A stretch of 22,295 nt of DNA from an uncultured Planctomycetaceae bacterium (GTDB taxonomy: Bacteria > Planctomycetota > Planctomycetia > Pirellulales > Pirellulaceae). Made by a program: the position numbers and the translations under genes. A model generated the notes under the pieces. The model had not been told where the DNA came from and made no database searches. It saw only the letters and a program-made list of their open reading frames with translations. Below are positions 15,630-22,295 of this stretch, piece by piece. Numbering within the stretch: the stretch's first letter is position 1; each line of letters starts with the position of its first letter. The stretch spans positions 1-22,295 of the forward strand of contig CAIYOB010001548.1 in NCBI GenBank assembly GCA_903927685.1. The letters are read 5' to 3'.

Positions 15630-18600
15630 ATGAAGCGACTCGCGACCACCTCGATCTGGATTGCCTTCTGGGCGGCTCTCGCCGCCACCTCTCCCGCCGC
15701 CGTCCCCGACCGCGTGGACTATAACTTTCACGTCCGGCCGATCCTCTCGGACCGCTGCTATCAGTGCCACGGTCCGGACCAGGGAAACCGGCAAGCGGAC
15801 CTGCGACTGGACAGCAAGGACGGGCTGTTCGCGACGGTCACCTCGGGCGTTGCCACCCACGTCGTCAAGCCGGGCGATCCGGCGCACAGCGAACTGGCCT
15901 TGCGGATCTCGGCCGCGGACGACGACCTCCGCATGCCGCCGCCGGATTCCAAGCTGTCTCTGACCGCCGACGAAATTGCGACGATCCGCCGCTGGATCGA
16001 GCAGGGCGCGCAGTGGAAGCCGCACTGGTCGTTCATTCCCTTGCAGGCTGTGGCGATGCCCGCAGTCCGACGGCAGGACTGGCCGCGAAACGAAATCGAT
16101 CACTTCGTGCTGGCTCGACTGGAAGCCGAGGGGCTTGCGCCCGCCGCCGAAGCCGACCGCCAGCGTCTGATTCGGCGCCTCAGTTTCGACCTGACCGGCG
16201 TCGGGCCCACGCCGGCCGAGATCGACGAATTCCTGGCGGATCGTTCCGCGGACGCTTGCGAACGCCTGGTCGACCGGTTGCTCGCCTCGGAGCGTTTCGG
16301 AGAACGCCTGGCCGTGGACTGGCTGGACGCGGCCCGATATGCCGACACCTACGGCTATCAAGCCGACGTGTATCGCGCTGTCTGGCCGTATCGCGACTGG
16401 GTGATCCGCGCGTTCAATGCGAACCTGCCGTACGACCAGTTCCTCACTTGGCAACTGGCGGGCGACCTGCTGCCCGAGCCGACGCGCGACCAGTTGATTG
16501 CCACGGCTTTCAACCGGATGCATCGTCAGACGAACGAAGGCGGCAGCATCGAAGAGGAATTCCGCGTCGATTACGTGTGCGACCGCACGAACACGCTGGG
16601 CGCGGCGGTGCTGGGCCTGACCATGGAATGCGCCCGCTGCCACGACCACAAGTACGATCCGCTCAGCCAGCGGAACTACTACCAGCTGTTCAGTTTCTTC
16701 AACAACATCGACGAATGCGGGTTGTACTCGCACTTCACCGATGCCATGCCCAACCCGACGCTGTTGCTGACGAGCGACGACCAGCAGCAGCGGCTGGACG
16801 GTCTGAACCAGCAGATCGCGCAGGCCGAGCGGCAACTGCCGGCCTTGGCGGACAGCCGCCGGCCGGGGTTCGAGCAATGGCTGGCCGGCGACCGCGGCAG
16901 CCCCGAACTGGCCGGCCTGATCGCCGACTATCCGTTCGAGGCCATCGAGTCCGGGAAGCTGGCCAACCGAGCGGCCGCCGACAAGCCGGCCACGATCTTT
17001 GAGGATCCCCAAGTCGTCGCCGGCCGGATCGGCAACGGGCTGAAACTGAGCGGCGAGAACAACGTCACGACGCCCTTGGGCGGCGACTTCGGCCGCAACC
17101 AGCCGTTCTCGATTGCCTTGTGGATCAACACGCCCGATGTCAAGGACCGAGCGGTGGTCTTTCATCGCTCGCGGGCCTGGACCGACGCCGGCAGCCGCGG
17201 TTACGAACTGCTGTTAGAAGACGGCCGGTTGAGCGCCGCCCTGATCCACTTCTGGCCGGGAAATGCCATTCGCATCCGCACCAAACAGCCCATCGTCACA
17301 GACCAGTGGGTGCACGTTGTCATGGCCTACGACGGTTCGAGCCGGGCCGCGGGACTGAGGTTGTTCGTCAACGGCCAACCCGCGGACTGCGAGATCGTGC
17401 GGGATCAGCTGTTCAAGGAGATCACCGGCGGGGGAGCCAACGAGCTGACGCTCGGCCAGCGGTTCCGCGATCGCGGTTTCAAGAACGGGCTGGTCGACGA
17501 GCTACAAGTCTTCGATCGCTGCCTGACCACGATCGAGGCCGCGCACGCGTGCGACGTCAAGTCTTTGGCCGAAGCGCTGGCCGTCCCGGCCGACTCGCTG
17601 ACGGCCGATCAGAAACAGGCACTGTTCGACTACTACTTGGCCCGCTTTGACCAGCCCTATCGCGAGGCCGTCGCCGCCTTGACCGAATTGCGCCAGCAGC
17701 GCAGTGCCGTGATTGATGCAGTGCCGGAGCTGATGGTCATGCGCGAAATGGACCAACCGCGGCCGGCATTTGTCTTGCAGCGAGGAGCCTACGACGCGCC
17801 GGGCGAGCAAGTCCAACCCGGCGTGCCGGACGCGATCCTGCCGTGGGAGGATGCTTGGCCGAAGAACCGTTTGGGCCTGGCCCACTGGCTGACCGATCCC
17901 CGGCATCCGTTGACCGCTCGCGTGGCCGTGAATCGGTTCTGGCAACTCCTGTTCGGCCGGGGCATCGTCACCACGCCGGAGGATCTGGGCAGCCAAGGCC
18001 AGTTGCCTTCCCATCCCGAACTGCTCGATTGGCTGGCCCGCTCGTTCGTCGATTCCGGCTGGGACGTCAAGGCGTTGCTGCGACGCATGGTCCTGTCGGC
18101 CACGTACCGGCAGGATTCGGTCTGTTCCGCCGAACTGCTGGCGCGCGATCCCGACAACGTGCTGCTGGCCCGCGGTCCGCGTTACCGCCTGCCGGCCGAG
18201 ATGATCCGCGACAACGCCCTGTTCGCCAGCGGCCTGCTAGTGTCGCGCGTGGGCGGTCCGCCGGTCAAGCCCTATCAACCAGCCGGGTTGTGGGAAGAGA
18301 AGTCAGGCGCCAAGTACGACCGCGACGTCGGCGAGGGCAGCCACCGGCGCAGCCTGTACACATTCTGGAAACGCACCTCGCCGCCGCCAGCCATGGTCAC
18401 ACTGGACGCCGCCAAACGCGAGGTTTGCGTGGTCAAGCGGGCGACGACCTCGACGCCGCTGCAGGCCTTGGTATTGCTGAACGATCCGCAGTATGTCGAA
18501 GCCGCCCGCGGGCTGGCCCAGCGGGCACTGGTCGAGTGCGGGCCGCAAGTTGCCGATCGTCTGGCTTGGACGTTCCGCATGCTGACCAGCCGCCCGCCGG

Positions 18601-18800
18601 CGGACGCCGAACTGCGCGTCCTGCAGCAACTGTGGGACGAACAGCGTCAGGAATTTGCCGCGCGCCCGGAGGCAGCCCTGCAGTTCCTGGCCGTCGGCGA
18701 TCACCGGCGAGACGAGAAGCTGGACGCCGCCGACTTGGCCGCCTTGACGGTCGTGGCCGAAGCGATCATGAACTTTGACGAGACCGTGACGAAAAGGTAA
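15630..18800 (+). CDS. Planctomycete cytochrome C domain protein, DUF1549/DUF1553 with LamG domain (PSD1 type)
   Basis: A 1056-aa exported protein. A leader ([17 protein letters not shown]) is followed by the PSCyt1 domain with a heme-type CYQCH at Cys43. DUF1549 (PSCyt2) covers about residues 140-350 and contains the second CxxCH, CARCHDH, at Cys334. Residues ~450-640 form a concanavalin/LamG-like domain ([41 protein letters not shown]). DUF1553 (PSD1) fills the last third ([28 protein letters not shown]). This domain order is a hallmark of planctomycetes. Two CxxCH motifs suggest covalent heme and an electron-transfer or oxidative role at the envelope; the substrate is unknown, with polysaccharide a frequent proposal. 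The ATG at 15630 is taken as start; a TTG two codons earlier is also in frame. The DUF1501 gene follows at 17 bp. Confidence 0.95.
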   Translation: MKRLATTSIWIAFWAALAATSPAAVPDRVDYNFHVRPILSDRCYQCHGPDQGNRQADLRLDSKDGLFATVTSGVATHVVKPGDPAHSELALRISAADDDLRMPPPDSKLSLTADEIATIRRWIEQGAQWKPHWSFIPLQAVAMPAVRRQDWPRNEIDHFVLARLEAEGLAPAAEADRQRLIRRLSFDLTGVGPTPAEIDEFLADRSADACERLVDRLLASERFGERLAVDWLDAARYADTYGYQADVYRAVWPYRDWVIRAFNANLPYDQFLTWQLAGDLLPEPTRDQLIATAFNRMHRQTNEGGSIEEEFRVDYVCDRTNTLGAAVLGLTMECARCHDHKYDPLSQRNYYQLFSFFNNIDECGLYSHFTDAMPNPTLLLTSDDQQQRLDGLNQQIAQAERQLPALADSRRPGFEQWLAGDRGSPELAGLIADYPFEAIESGKLANRAAADKPATIFEDPQVVAGRIGNGLKLSGENNVTTPLGGDFGRNQPFSIALWINTPDVKDRAVVFHRSRAWTDAGSRGYELLLEDGRLSAALIHFWPGNAIRIRTKQPIVTDQWVHVVMAYDGSSRAAGLRLFVNGQPADCEIVRDQLFKEITGGGANELTLGQRFRDRGFKNGLVDELQVFDRCLTTIEAAHACDVKSLAEALAVPADSLTADQKQALFDYYLARFDQPYREAVAALTELRQQRSAVIDAVPELMVMREMDQPRPAFVLQRGAYDAPGEQVQPGVPDAILPWEDAWPKNRLGLAHWLTDPRHPLTARVAVNRFWQLLFGRGIVTTPEDLGSQGQLPSHPELLDWLARSFVDSGWDVKALLRRMVLSATYRQDSVCSAELLARDPDNVLLARGPRYRLPAEMIRDNALFASGLLVSRVGGPPVKPYQPAGLWEEKSGAKYDRDVGEGSHRRSLYTFWKRTSPPPAMVTLDAAKREVCVVKRATTSTPLQALVLLNDPQYVEAARGLAQRALVECGPQVADRLAWTFRMLTSRPPADAELRVLQQLWDEQRQEFAARPEAALQFLAVGDHRRDEKLDAADLAALTVVAEAIMNFDETVTKR

Positions 18801-18817
18801 GGGGAGAAGCATTGAGT

Positions 18818-20254
18818 ATGCGCGACGAGCTGGTCCTGCAGATGACTCGCCGGCACTTCTTCGGCCGGACCGCGGTGGGGTTGGGCAGTGCGGCCTTGGC
18901 GCACTTGCTGGCGGCGGATACCGCCCAAGGCTCTTCGCTGCCGGGCGGGGTGATGGCGGATTACCATCATCCGCCCAAGGCCAAGCGTGTGATCTACCTG
19001 TTCATGAGCGGCGGGCCGTCCCAGATCGACCTGTTCGACTACAAACCGCTGCTGAATGAAATGCAGGGCCAGGAGTTGCCGGACTCGGTCCGCAAAGGCC
19101 AGCGGCTGACCGGCATGTCGGGCAACCAGGCCACGCTGCCGCTGGCCGGGTCCGTCTTCAAGTTCCAGCAGCACGGCCAGGCGGGCGCGTGGCTCAGCGA
19201 ACTGCTGCCGCACACGGCCGCCGTCGCGGACGACTTGTGCTTCGTCAAGTCGATGCACACCCAGGCGATCAACCACGACCCGGCGATCACCTTTTTTCAG
19301 ACCGGATCGCAGATTGCCGGTCGGCCGTCGATCGGGGCGTGGCTAAGTTACGGCCTGGGATCGGCCAACGAAAACTTGCCTGCGTTCTGCGTGCTGGTCA
19401 CCAAGGACAAGGGCGGCCAGCCGCTGTACGAACGCTTGTGGGGCAGCGGCTTCCTGCCCGCTACGCATCAGGGCGTCCAGTTCCGGCCGGGCAAAGACGC
19501 GGTGTTGTATCTGGCGAATCCCGACGGGATCAGCTCGGACAGCCGCCGGAAGATGCTCGATCGCTTGCGGGAACTGCACCAGCTGCAGTTCGAGCGGACG
19601 GTGGACCCCGCCGTGGCCGCGCGGATCGAGCAGTACGAGATGGCCTTTCGCATGCAGAGTTCGATGCCGGAGGTCACCGATTTCGCGGACGAGCCCGCGC
19701 ACGTCTTGGACATGTACGGCCCGGACGTCCGCACCCCCGGCACGTTTGCCTCCAACTGCCTGTTGGCCCGCCGGCTGGTGGAACGTAACGTGCGGTTCGT
19801 TCAGTTGTTTCACAAGGACTGGGACCATCACGGCGGTCTGCCCGGCGGCATCCGGGCGCAGAGCAAGGAGACCGACCAGGCGTGCGGCGCCCTGATTCGC
19901 GATCTCAAACAGCGCGGGATGCTGGACGACACGCTGGTCGTGTGGGGCGGAGAATTCGGGCGGACCAGCTACAGTCAAGGCAAGCTGACCAAGACCGACT
20001 ACGGCCGGGATCATCATCCGCGCTGCTTCACCATGTGGCTGGCCGGCGGCGGCATCCGGCCCGGCCTGACGTACGGTGAGACCGATGCGTTCAGCTACAA
20101 CATCGCCGAGGACCCGGTCCACGTGCACGACCTGCACGCCACCCTACTGCACCTGCTGGGCATCGACCACCTGCGGCTGACCTACAAGCACCAAGGCCGC
20201 CGGTACCGCCTGACCGACGTGCATGGGACCGTGGTCGAGAAGCTGTTGGCGTGA
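18818..20254 (+). CDS. DUF1501 family protein
   Basis: A 478-aa DUF1501 protein, the standard partner of PSD1-type genes. The N-terminus TRRHFFGRTAVGLGSAALA (RR at 11-12) is a Tat-like leader. The core belongs to the alkaline-phosphatase/sulfatase-like fold: YLFMSGGPSQIDLFDYKP near the start, then NHDPAITFFQTG, HKDWDHHGG and WGGEFGRTSYSQGK near the C-terminus, all typical of the family. A TTG at 18812, two codons upstream, has GGGGAG at better spacing (5 nt) than this ATG (11 nt), so the true start may be either. Enzymatic activity of the family is not established. Co-transcribed with PSD1 (17-bp gap); its stop overlaps a possible GTG start of nhaA. Confidence 0.94.
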   Translation: MRDELVLQMTRRHFFGRTAVGLGSAALAHLLAADTAQGSSLPGGVMADYHHPPKAKRVIYLFMSGGPSQIDLFDYKPLLNEMQGQELPDSVRKGQRLTGMSGNQATLPLAGSVFKFQQHGQAGAWLSELLPHTAAVADDLCFVKSMHTQAINHDPAITFFQTGSQIAGRPSIGAWLSYGLGSANENLPAFCVLVTKDKGGQPLYERLWGSGFLPATHQGVQFRPGKDAVLYLANPDGISSDSRRKMLDRLRELHQLQFERTVDPAVAARIEQYEMAFRMQSSMPEVTDFADEPAHVLDMYGPDVRTPGTFASNCLLARRLVERNVRFVQLFHKDWDHHGGLPGGIRAQSKETDQACGALIRDLKQRGMLDDTLVVWGGEFGRTSYSQGKLTKTDYGRDHHPRCFTMWLAGGGIRPGLTYGETDAFSYNIAEDPVHVHDLHATLLHLLGIDHLRLTYKHQGRRYRLTDVHGTVVEKLLA

Positions 20255-20277
20255 AGACGTCAGAGGCAGAGTTGATC

Positions 20278-21669
20278 ATGAGCAATTCGTCCCATGCGAC
20301 CGAGCCTAGGCTTGGACTGTTTGAGCGGTTCTTGCACTCGGAAGTCGCCGGCAGTGTCGTCCTGCTGACATGTACTCTGGTCGCGTTGGTGTGGGCCAAC
20401 TCGCCGTGGGCGGAGGCGTATTCCCACATCCTGCACACGAAGATCGGCATCTCGTGGGGCGGTGCCGCCTATGCTCTGTCCGTTCACCACTGGATCAACG
20501 ATGGTCTGATGGTCATCTTCTTCTTCGTCGTGGGGCTGGAGATCAAGCGGGAAGTGCTGGTTGGTCGCTTGTCGTCGCTGAAGAGGGCGATCCTTCCTGT
20601 CATGGCCGCATTGGGTGGCATGGTCTGTCCGGCCATCCTCTACGCAGTCCTGAACGCAGGCAGCGAAGGAGCACGCGGCTGGGGCGTACCAATGGCAACC
20701 GATATCGCGTTCGCCCTCGGAGTGCTGGCCATCCTCGGCCGACGCGTGCCAACGGCGATCAAGATCTTCCTGACGGCGGCCGCCATCGCCGACGATCTGG
20801 GCGCCGTGGTGGTGATTGCGTTGTTCTACACGGAACAGGTCCGCCTGGGCGCGGTCTTCGCGGCGCTGCTTCTGTTGGGGCTCCTGTATTTTGCCTCGCG
20901 AGTCTTGAGGATTCGGCGACTCGGCATCCTCTTGCCGCTGATTGCCGGCATTTGGCTTGCCGTGTTTGCGTCGGGGATTCACGCCACGGTGGCCGGCATT
21001 CTGGTCGCGCTCTTGGTGCCCATCAAGCCGATCGCGGAGCCCCGCAGCCTGTTAGCCCTGATCGAGGACAAGGTGCATTGGCTTCGCGGCGCCAAGGTGA
21101 CCGCGCAGAGCGTGGTCTTCGACGAGGAGCAGCTCGAAGCCATCGTCGAGGTGGAGGAATCCGCACGCCAGATGCAGCCCGCTGGACTGCGGCTGGAGCG
21201 GTACTGGCATCCGGTGCAAGCGTTCTTCATCCTGCCGCTGTTCGCGTTGGCCAACGCCGGCGTCCGCCTGGATCAGGGGATCTTTCAGGCCGTTGCGAGC
21301 CCCATCGGACTGGGCGTCATCCTGGGCCTGTTCATCGGCAAGCAGGTGGGGTTCCTGCTCTTCAGCTGGCTGGCCATTCGCAGCGGCCAGGCGGAATTGC
21401 CCGACGGCGTGGCGTGGAGACAAATCTGGGGCGTGAGCTGCCTCGCGGGGATCGGCTTCACCATGTCGTTGTTCGTCGCTGAACTGGCCTTTCAATCGGA
21501 AGCAGCAATGGCCACCGCCAAGGTGGGGATTCTTGTGGCGTCGCTCATCTCCGCGGTCGTCGGATACGTCGTGCTGTATGTAGCGCTGCCCAAGGATCAA
21601 GGCGCAGTACCGCCGCACTCGGCGCGAGCTGTGTCCAGTGCTCAGCCGTATCCAGAGCATCGGGTATGA
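20278..21669 (+). CDS. nhaA: Na+/H+ antiporter NhaA
   Basis: A 463-aa inner-membrane sodium/proton antiporter that exports Na+ in exchange for H+. About twelve hydrophobic segments are visible. The active-site aspartates sit in ATDIAFALG (Asp142) and AIADDLGAVVVIALFYT (Asp172, Asp173), matching E. coli Asp133, 163 and 164; the ALANAGV and FIGKQVG segments with the functional lysine are also present. It is longer than E. coli NhaA (388 aa), with an inserted cytoplasmic stretch of ~50 residues (EDKVHWLRGAKVTAQ...EEQLEAIVEVEESARQ) and a hydrophilic tail. A GTG at 20251, overlapping the DUF1501 stop as GTGA, would add nine residues; ATG 20278 aligns better with the family start. The 23-bp gap to DUF1501 suggests shared transcription, unusual for this pair. 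Confidence 0.95.
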   Translation: MSNSSHATEPRLGLFERFLHSEVAGSVVLLTCTLVALVWANSPWAEAYSHILHTKIGISWGGAAYALSVHHWINDGLMVIFFFVVGLEIKREVLVGRLSSLKRAILPVMAALGGMVCPAILYAVLNAGSEGARGWGVPMATDIAFALGVLAILGRRVPTAIKIFLTAAAIADDLGAVVVIALFYTEQVRLGAVFAALLLLGLLYFASRVLRIRRLGILLPLIAGIWLAVFASGIHATVAGILVALLVPIKPIAEPRSLLALIEDKVHWLRGAKVTAQSVVFDEEQLEAIVEVEESARQMQPAGLRLERYWHPVQAFFILPLFALANAGVRLDQGIFQAVASPIGLGVILGLFIGKQVGFLLFSWLAIRSGQAELPDGVAWRQIWGVSCLAGIGFTMSLFVAELAFQSEAAMATAKVGILVASLISAVVGYVVLYVALPKDQGAVPPHSARAVSSAQPYPEHRV

Positions 21670-21711
21670 TCTGGGCGAGAACGGACGCACGGCGGAGTGC
21701 TACAGGCCTAA

Positions 21712-21726
21712 CCACGGGCCCCGTGG
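21712..21726. terminator. Hairpin after nhaA and before the tRNA array
   Basis: CCACGG-GCC-CCGTGG, a perfect 6-bp stem with a 3-nt loop (extendable by one pair). It lies between nhaA (plus) and the array (minus), so it could end either transcript. No T-run. Confidence 0.4.
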
Positions 21727-21741
21727 GTGCCGCGGCAGGTG

Positions 21742-21796
21742 GACGCCGGACAAACCGGGTTGCAGCCGGTTGCCGTGGCCGTCTGGCTCCAGCGTC
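21742..21796 (-). tRNA. tRNA-like element, anticodon GCA (Cys), apparently without T-arm
   Basis: On the minus strand GACGCTGG (21796-21789) pairs with CCGGCGTC (21749-21742) over 8 bp as an acceptor stem. GCC-AGAC-GGC forms a short D-like arm with a tetraloop. AACCGG-CTGCAAC-CCGGTT is a perfect 6-bp anticodon arm whose 7-nt loop gives T33 and anticodon GCA. Only TGT separates this arm from the 3' acceptor strand, so there is no room for a T-arm. It is the last element of the array and could be a truncated gene, a minimal tRNA or another structured RNA. No CCA. Confidence 0.35.
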
Positions 21797-21806
21797 TGGT
21801 TGTTAG

Positions 21807-21884
21807 TGTCCTCGCCAGGAATCGAACCTGCAAAATCACGAGGTTCTCGACCTCGTCGCTTTGCCTGTTTGCGTACTCGGCCAC
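21807..21884 (-). tRNA. tRNA-like element, anticodon GAG (Leu), no long variable arm
   Basis: The anticodon arm is CGAGG-TCGAGAA-CCTCG, giving anticodon GAG, but position 33 is C where U is nearly universal. The T-arm (GCAGG-TTCGATT-CCTGG, four of five pairs) and D-loop (AAACAGGCAAA with GG) are normal. The variable region is only 7 nt, whereas Leu tRNAs normally carry a long arm. The 3' acceptor strand CGAGGAC and discriminator A pair poorly (about four of seven) with the presumed 5' strand GTGGCCG. Possibly decayed. Confidence 0.55.
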
Positions 21885-21891
21885 AATGCAG

Positions 21892-21960
21892 TCGCGGGTC
21901 CGGGGGTCGCACCCGGCTGTCCAGGCTTATGAGGCCCGGATGAGCTCTGGCCCACCCGCA
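21892..21960 (-). tRNA. 69-nt tRNA-like element, anticodon CAU
   Basis: The acceptor TGCGGGT/ACCCGCG pairs over 7 bp with U1-G72 as a wobble. The anticodon arm CGGGC-CTCATAA-GCCTG gives T33, CAU, A37. The T-stem CCGGG/CCCGG is perfect but its loop is TGCGACC, losing T55. The D-arm is GGGC-CAGA-GCTC, with a 4-nt loop lacking G18-G19. Discriminator A, then CT, no CCA. Could be Met or, with lysidine, Ile. Confidence 0.6.
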
Positions 21961-21972
21961 GTAAGTGTCCAG

Positions 21973-22041
21973 TTGCAGGTCCCGGTAACGATCCGGGCAC
22001 GCCGGCCTCATGAGAGCTGGCTGGGCGCCTGCCCACCTGCA
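21973..22041 (-). tRNA. 69-nt tRNA-like element, anticodon CAU, second copy
   Basis: The acceptor TGCAGGT/ACCTGCA is perfect over 7 bp, and the T-stem CCCGG/CCGGG is perfect with loop ATCGTTA, which departs from TTCRA. The anticodon arm CAGCT-CTCATGA-GGCCG has one mismatch and gives T33 and CAU. The D-arm is GGGC-AGGC-GCCC with a tetraloop and no GG. Same length and architecture as the 21892-21960 element, so probably paralogous; acceptor and T-stem pairs differ by compensated changes. Confidence 0.55.
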
Positions 22042-22048
22042 ATCGCAG

Positions 22049-22133
22049 TGACCAAGGGGAGATTCGAACTCCCATCGCCGGATATGGCACGACGTTCTGG
22101 GCGTCGCGTGTCTACCAGTTGCACCACTTGGTC
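22049..22133 (-). tRNA. tRNA-Leu, anticodon CAG
   Basis: An 85-nt type II tRNA. The acceptor GACCAAG/CTTGGTC is perfect (7 bp) with discriminator A. The D-arm is GTG/CAC with loop CAACTGGTAGA containing GG. The anticodon arm is CGACG-CCCAGAA-CGTCG, giving CAG; position 33 is C rather than U. The variable arm GCC-ATATCC-GGC fits Leu. The T-arm GGGAG-TTCGAAT-CTCCC is canonical. Best-formed element of the array. Confidence 0.82.
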
Positions 22134-22140
22134 AAACAAG

Positions 22141-22239
22141 TGACTCGGACGGGAATCGAACCGGGCACCGACTGGCACGGATGCCAGTTGGTCGGGCGAG
22201 ATTGAAAGCCTCGCTGCAAAACCATCATCGCACCGCGCC
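22141..22239 (-). tRNA. tRNA-like element, anticodon UUC, with long variable hairpin
   Basis: Acceptor GGCGCGG/CCGAGTC pairs at six of seven positions, with discriminator A. Anticodon arm CGAGG-CTTTCAA-TCTCG gives T33, UUC (Glu). The variable region is about 31 nt and contains a perfect 7-bp hairpin ACTGGCA-TCCG-TGCCAGT, unusual because Glu tRNAs have short variable loops. The T-loop TTCGATT is canonical but its stem pairs at only three of five positions. The D-loop contains GG. Confidence 0.5.
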
Positions 22240-22257
22240 GTGTATGCCTCAGATCAG

Positions 22258-22295
22258 TGCGTCGGGCAGGAGTTGAACCTGCACAGCCGGAGGCG
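22258..22295 (-). tRNA. tRNA, 3' part only, cut by window edge
   Basis: T-arm GCAGG-TTCAACT-CCTGC is perfect with a canonical loop, followed by the acceptor strand CCGACGC and discriminator A, then CT. A GCC-TCC-GGC mini-stem precedes the T-arm, suggesting a type II (Leu, Ser or Tyr) tRNA. The anticodon lies outside the window. Confidence 0.62.

Noticed and set aside
15180..17165. 661-codon minus-strand frame
   Set aside because: Antisense to the PSD1-type gene and crosses the REP-like palindrome (giving the known spurious TRSASEW peptide).
22202..22208. Reading the 22141-22239 element as tRNA-Sec (anticodon UCA)
   Set aside because: Shifting the loop to place UCA at 34-36 breaks two anticodon-stem pairs; the extra-long acceptor and D-stem of tRNA-Sec are not seen.

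Overview
The window looks like chromosomal DNA of a planctomycete, probably Pirellulales-like. This rests on the gene families, not on a database match. It carries a Planctomycete-cytochrome (DUF1549/DUF1553) protein paired with a DUF1501 protein, four Gfo/Idh/MocA oxidoreductases (three with twin-arginine leaders), a DUF885 protein, high GC content, and the palindromic AACCCGAAGCG-type intergenic repeat I know from this phylum. High GC opens long antisense frames throughout; these are shadows.

Layout. (1) 1-1758, plus: the C-terminal part of a large glycosidase-like protein. (2) 1892-10101, all minus. Read in the direction of transcription this gives a Tat-exported oxidoreductase, a small planctomycete protein coupled by an ATGA overlap to a broken HNH endonuclease, a second Tat oxidoreductase, a 941-aa secreted protein of unknown function, a degenerate 21-bp-period repeat, and a RadC-like protein. 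(3) 10363-21669, all plus: secreted cupin and DUF885 protein (11-bp gap), two hairpin repeats, a Tat oxidoreductase and a cytosolic oxidoreductase (21-bp gap), a REP-like palindrome, then PSD1-type protein, DUF1501 protein and NhaA antiporter with very short spacers. (4) 21742 to the right edge, minus: a dense array of seven tRNA or tRNA-like elements separated by 7-18 nt, continuing beyond the window.

How the genes work together. Most of the protein genes fit the usual planctomycete equipment for envelope-located or secreted sugar chemistry (oxidoreductases, cupin, cytochrome-type PSD1/DUF1501 pair), with ordinary housekeeping functions (RadC, NhaA) between them.

The most unusual part is the tRNA array. 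Only one element (22049-22133, Leu CAG) folds as a near-textbook tRNA. Two 69-nt CAU elements have tetraloop D-arms without the GG pair and altered T-loops. Both Leu-anticodon elements have C33 instead of U33. One element with a UUC anticodon has a long variable hairpin. One GCA element appears to lack a T-arm. All six elements whose 3' end resembles a normal tRNA have discriminator A followed by CT, and none encodes CCA. This is the best candidate for an undescribed system here, although I cannot tell from this window what element or function it belongs to.
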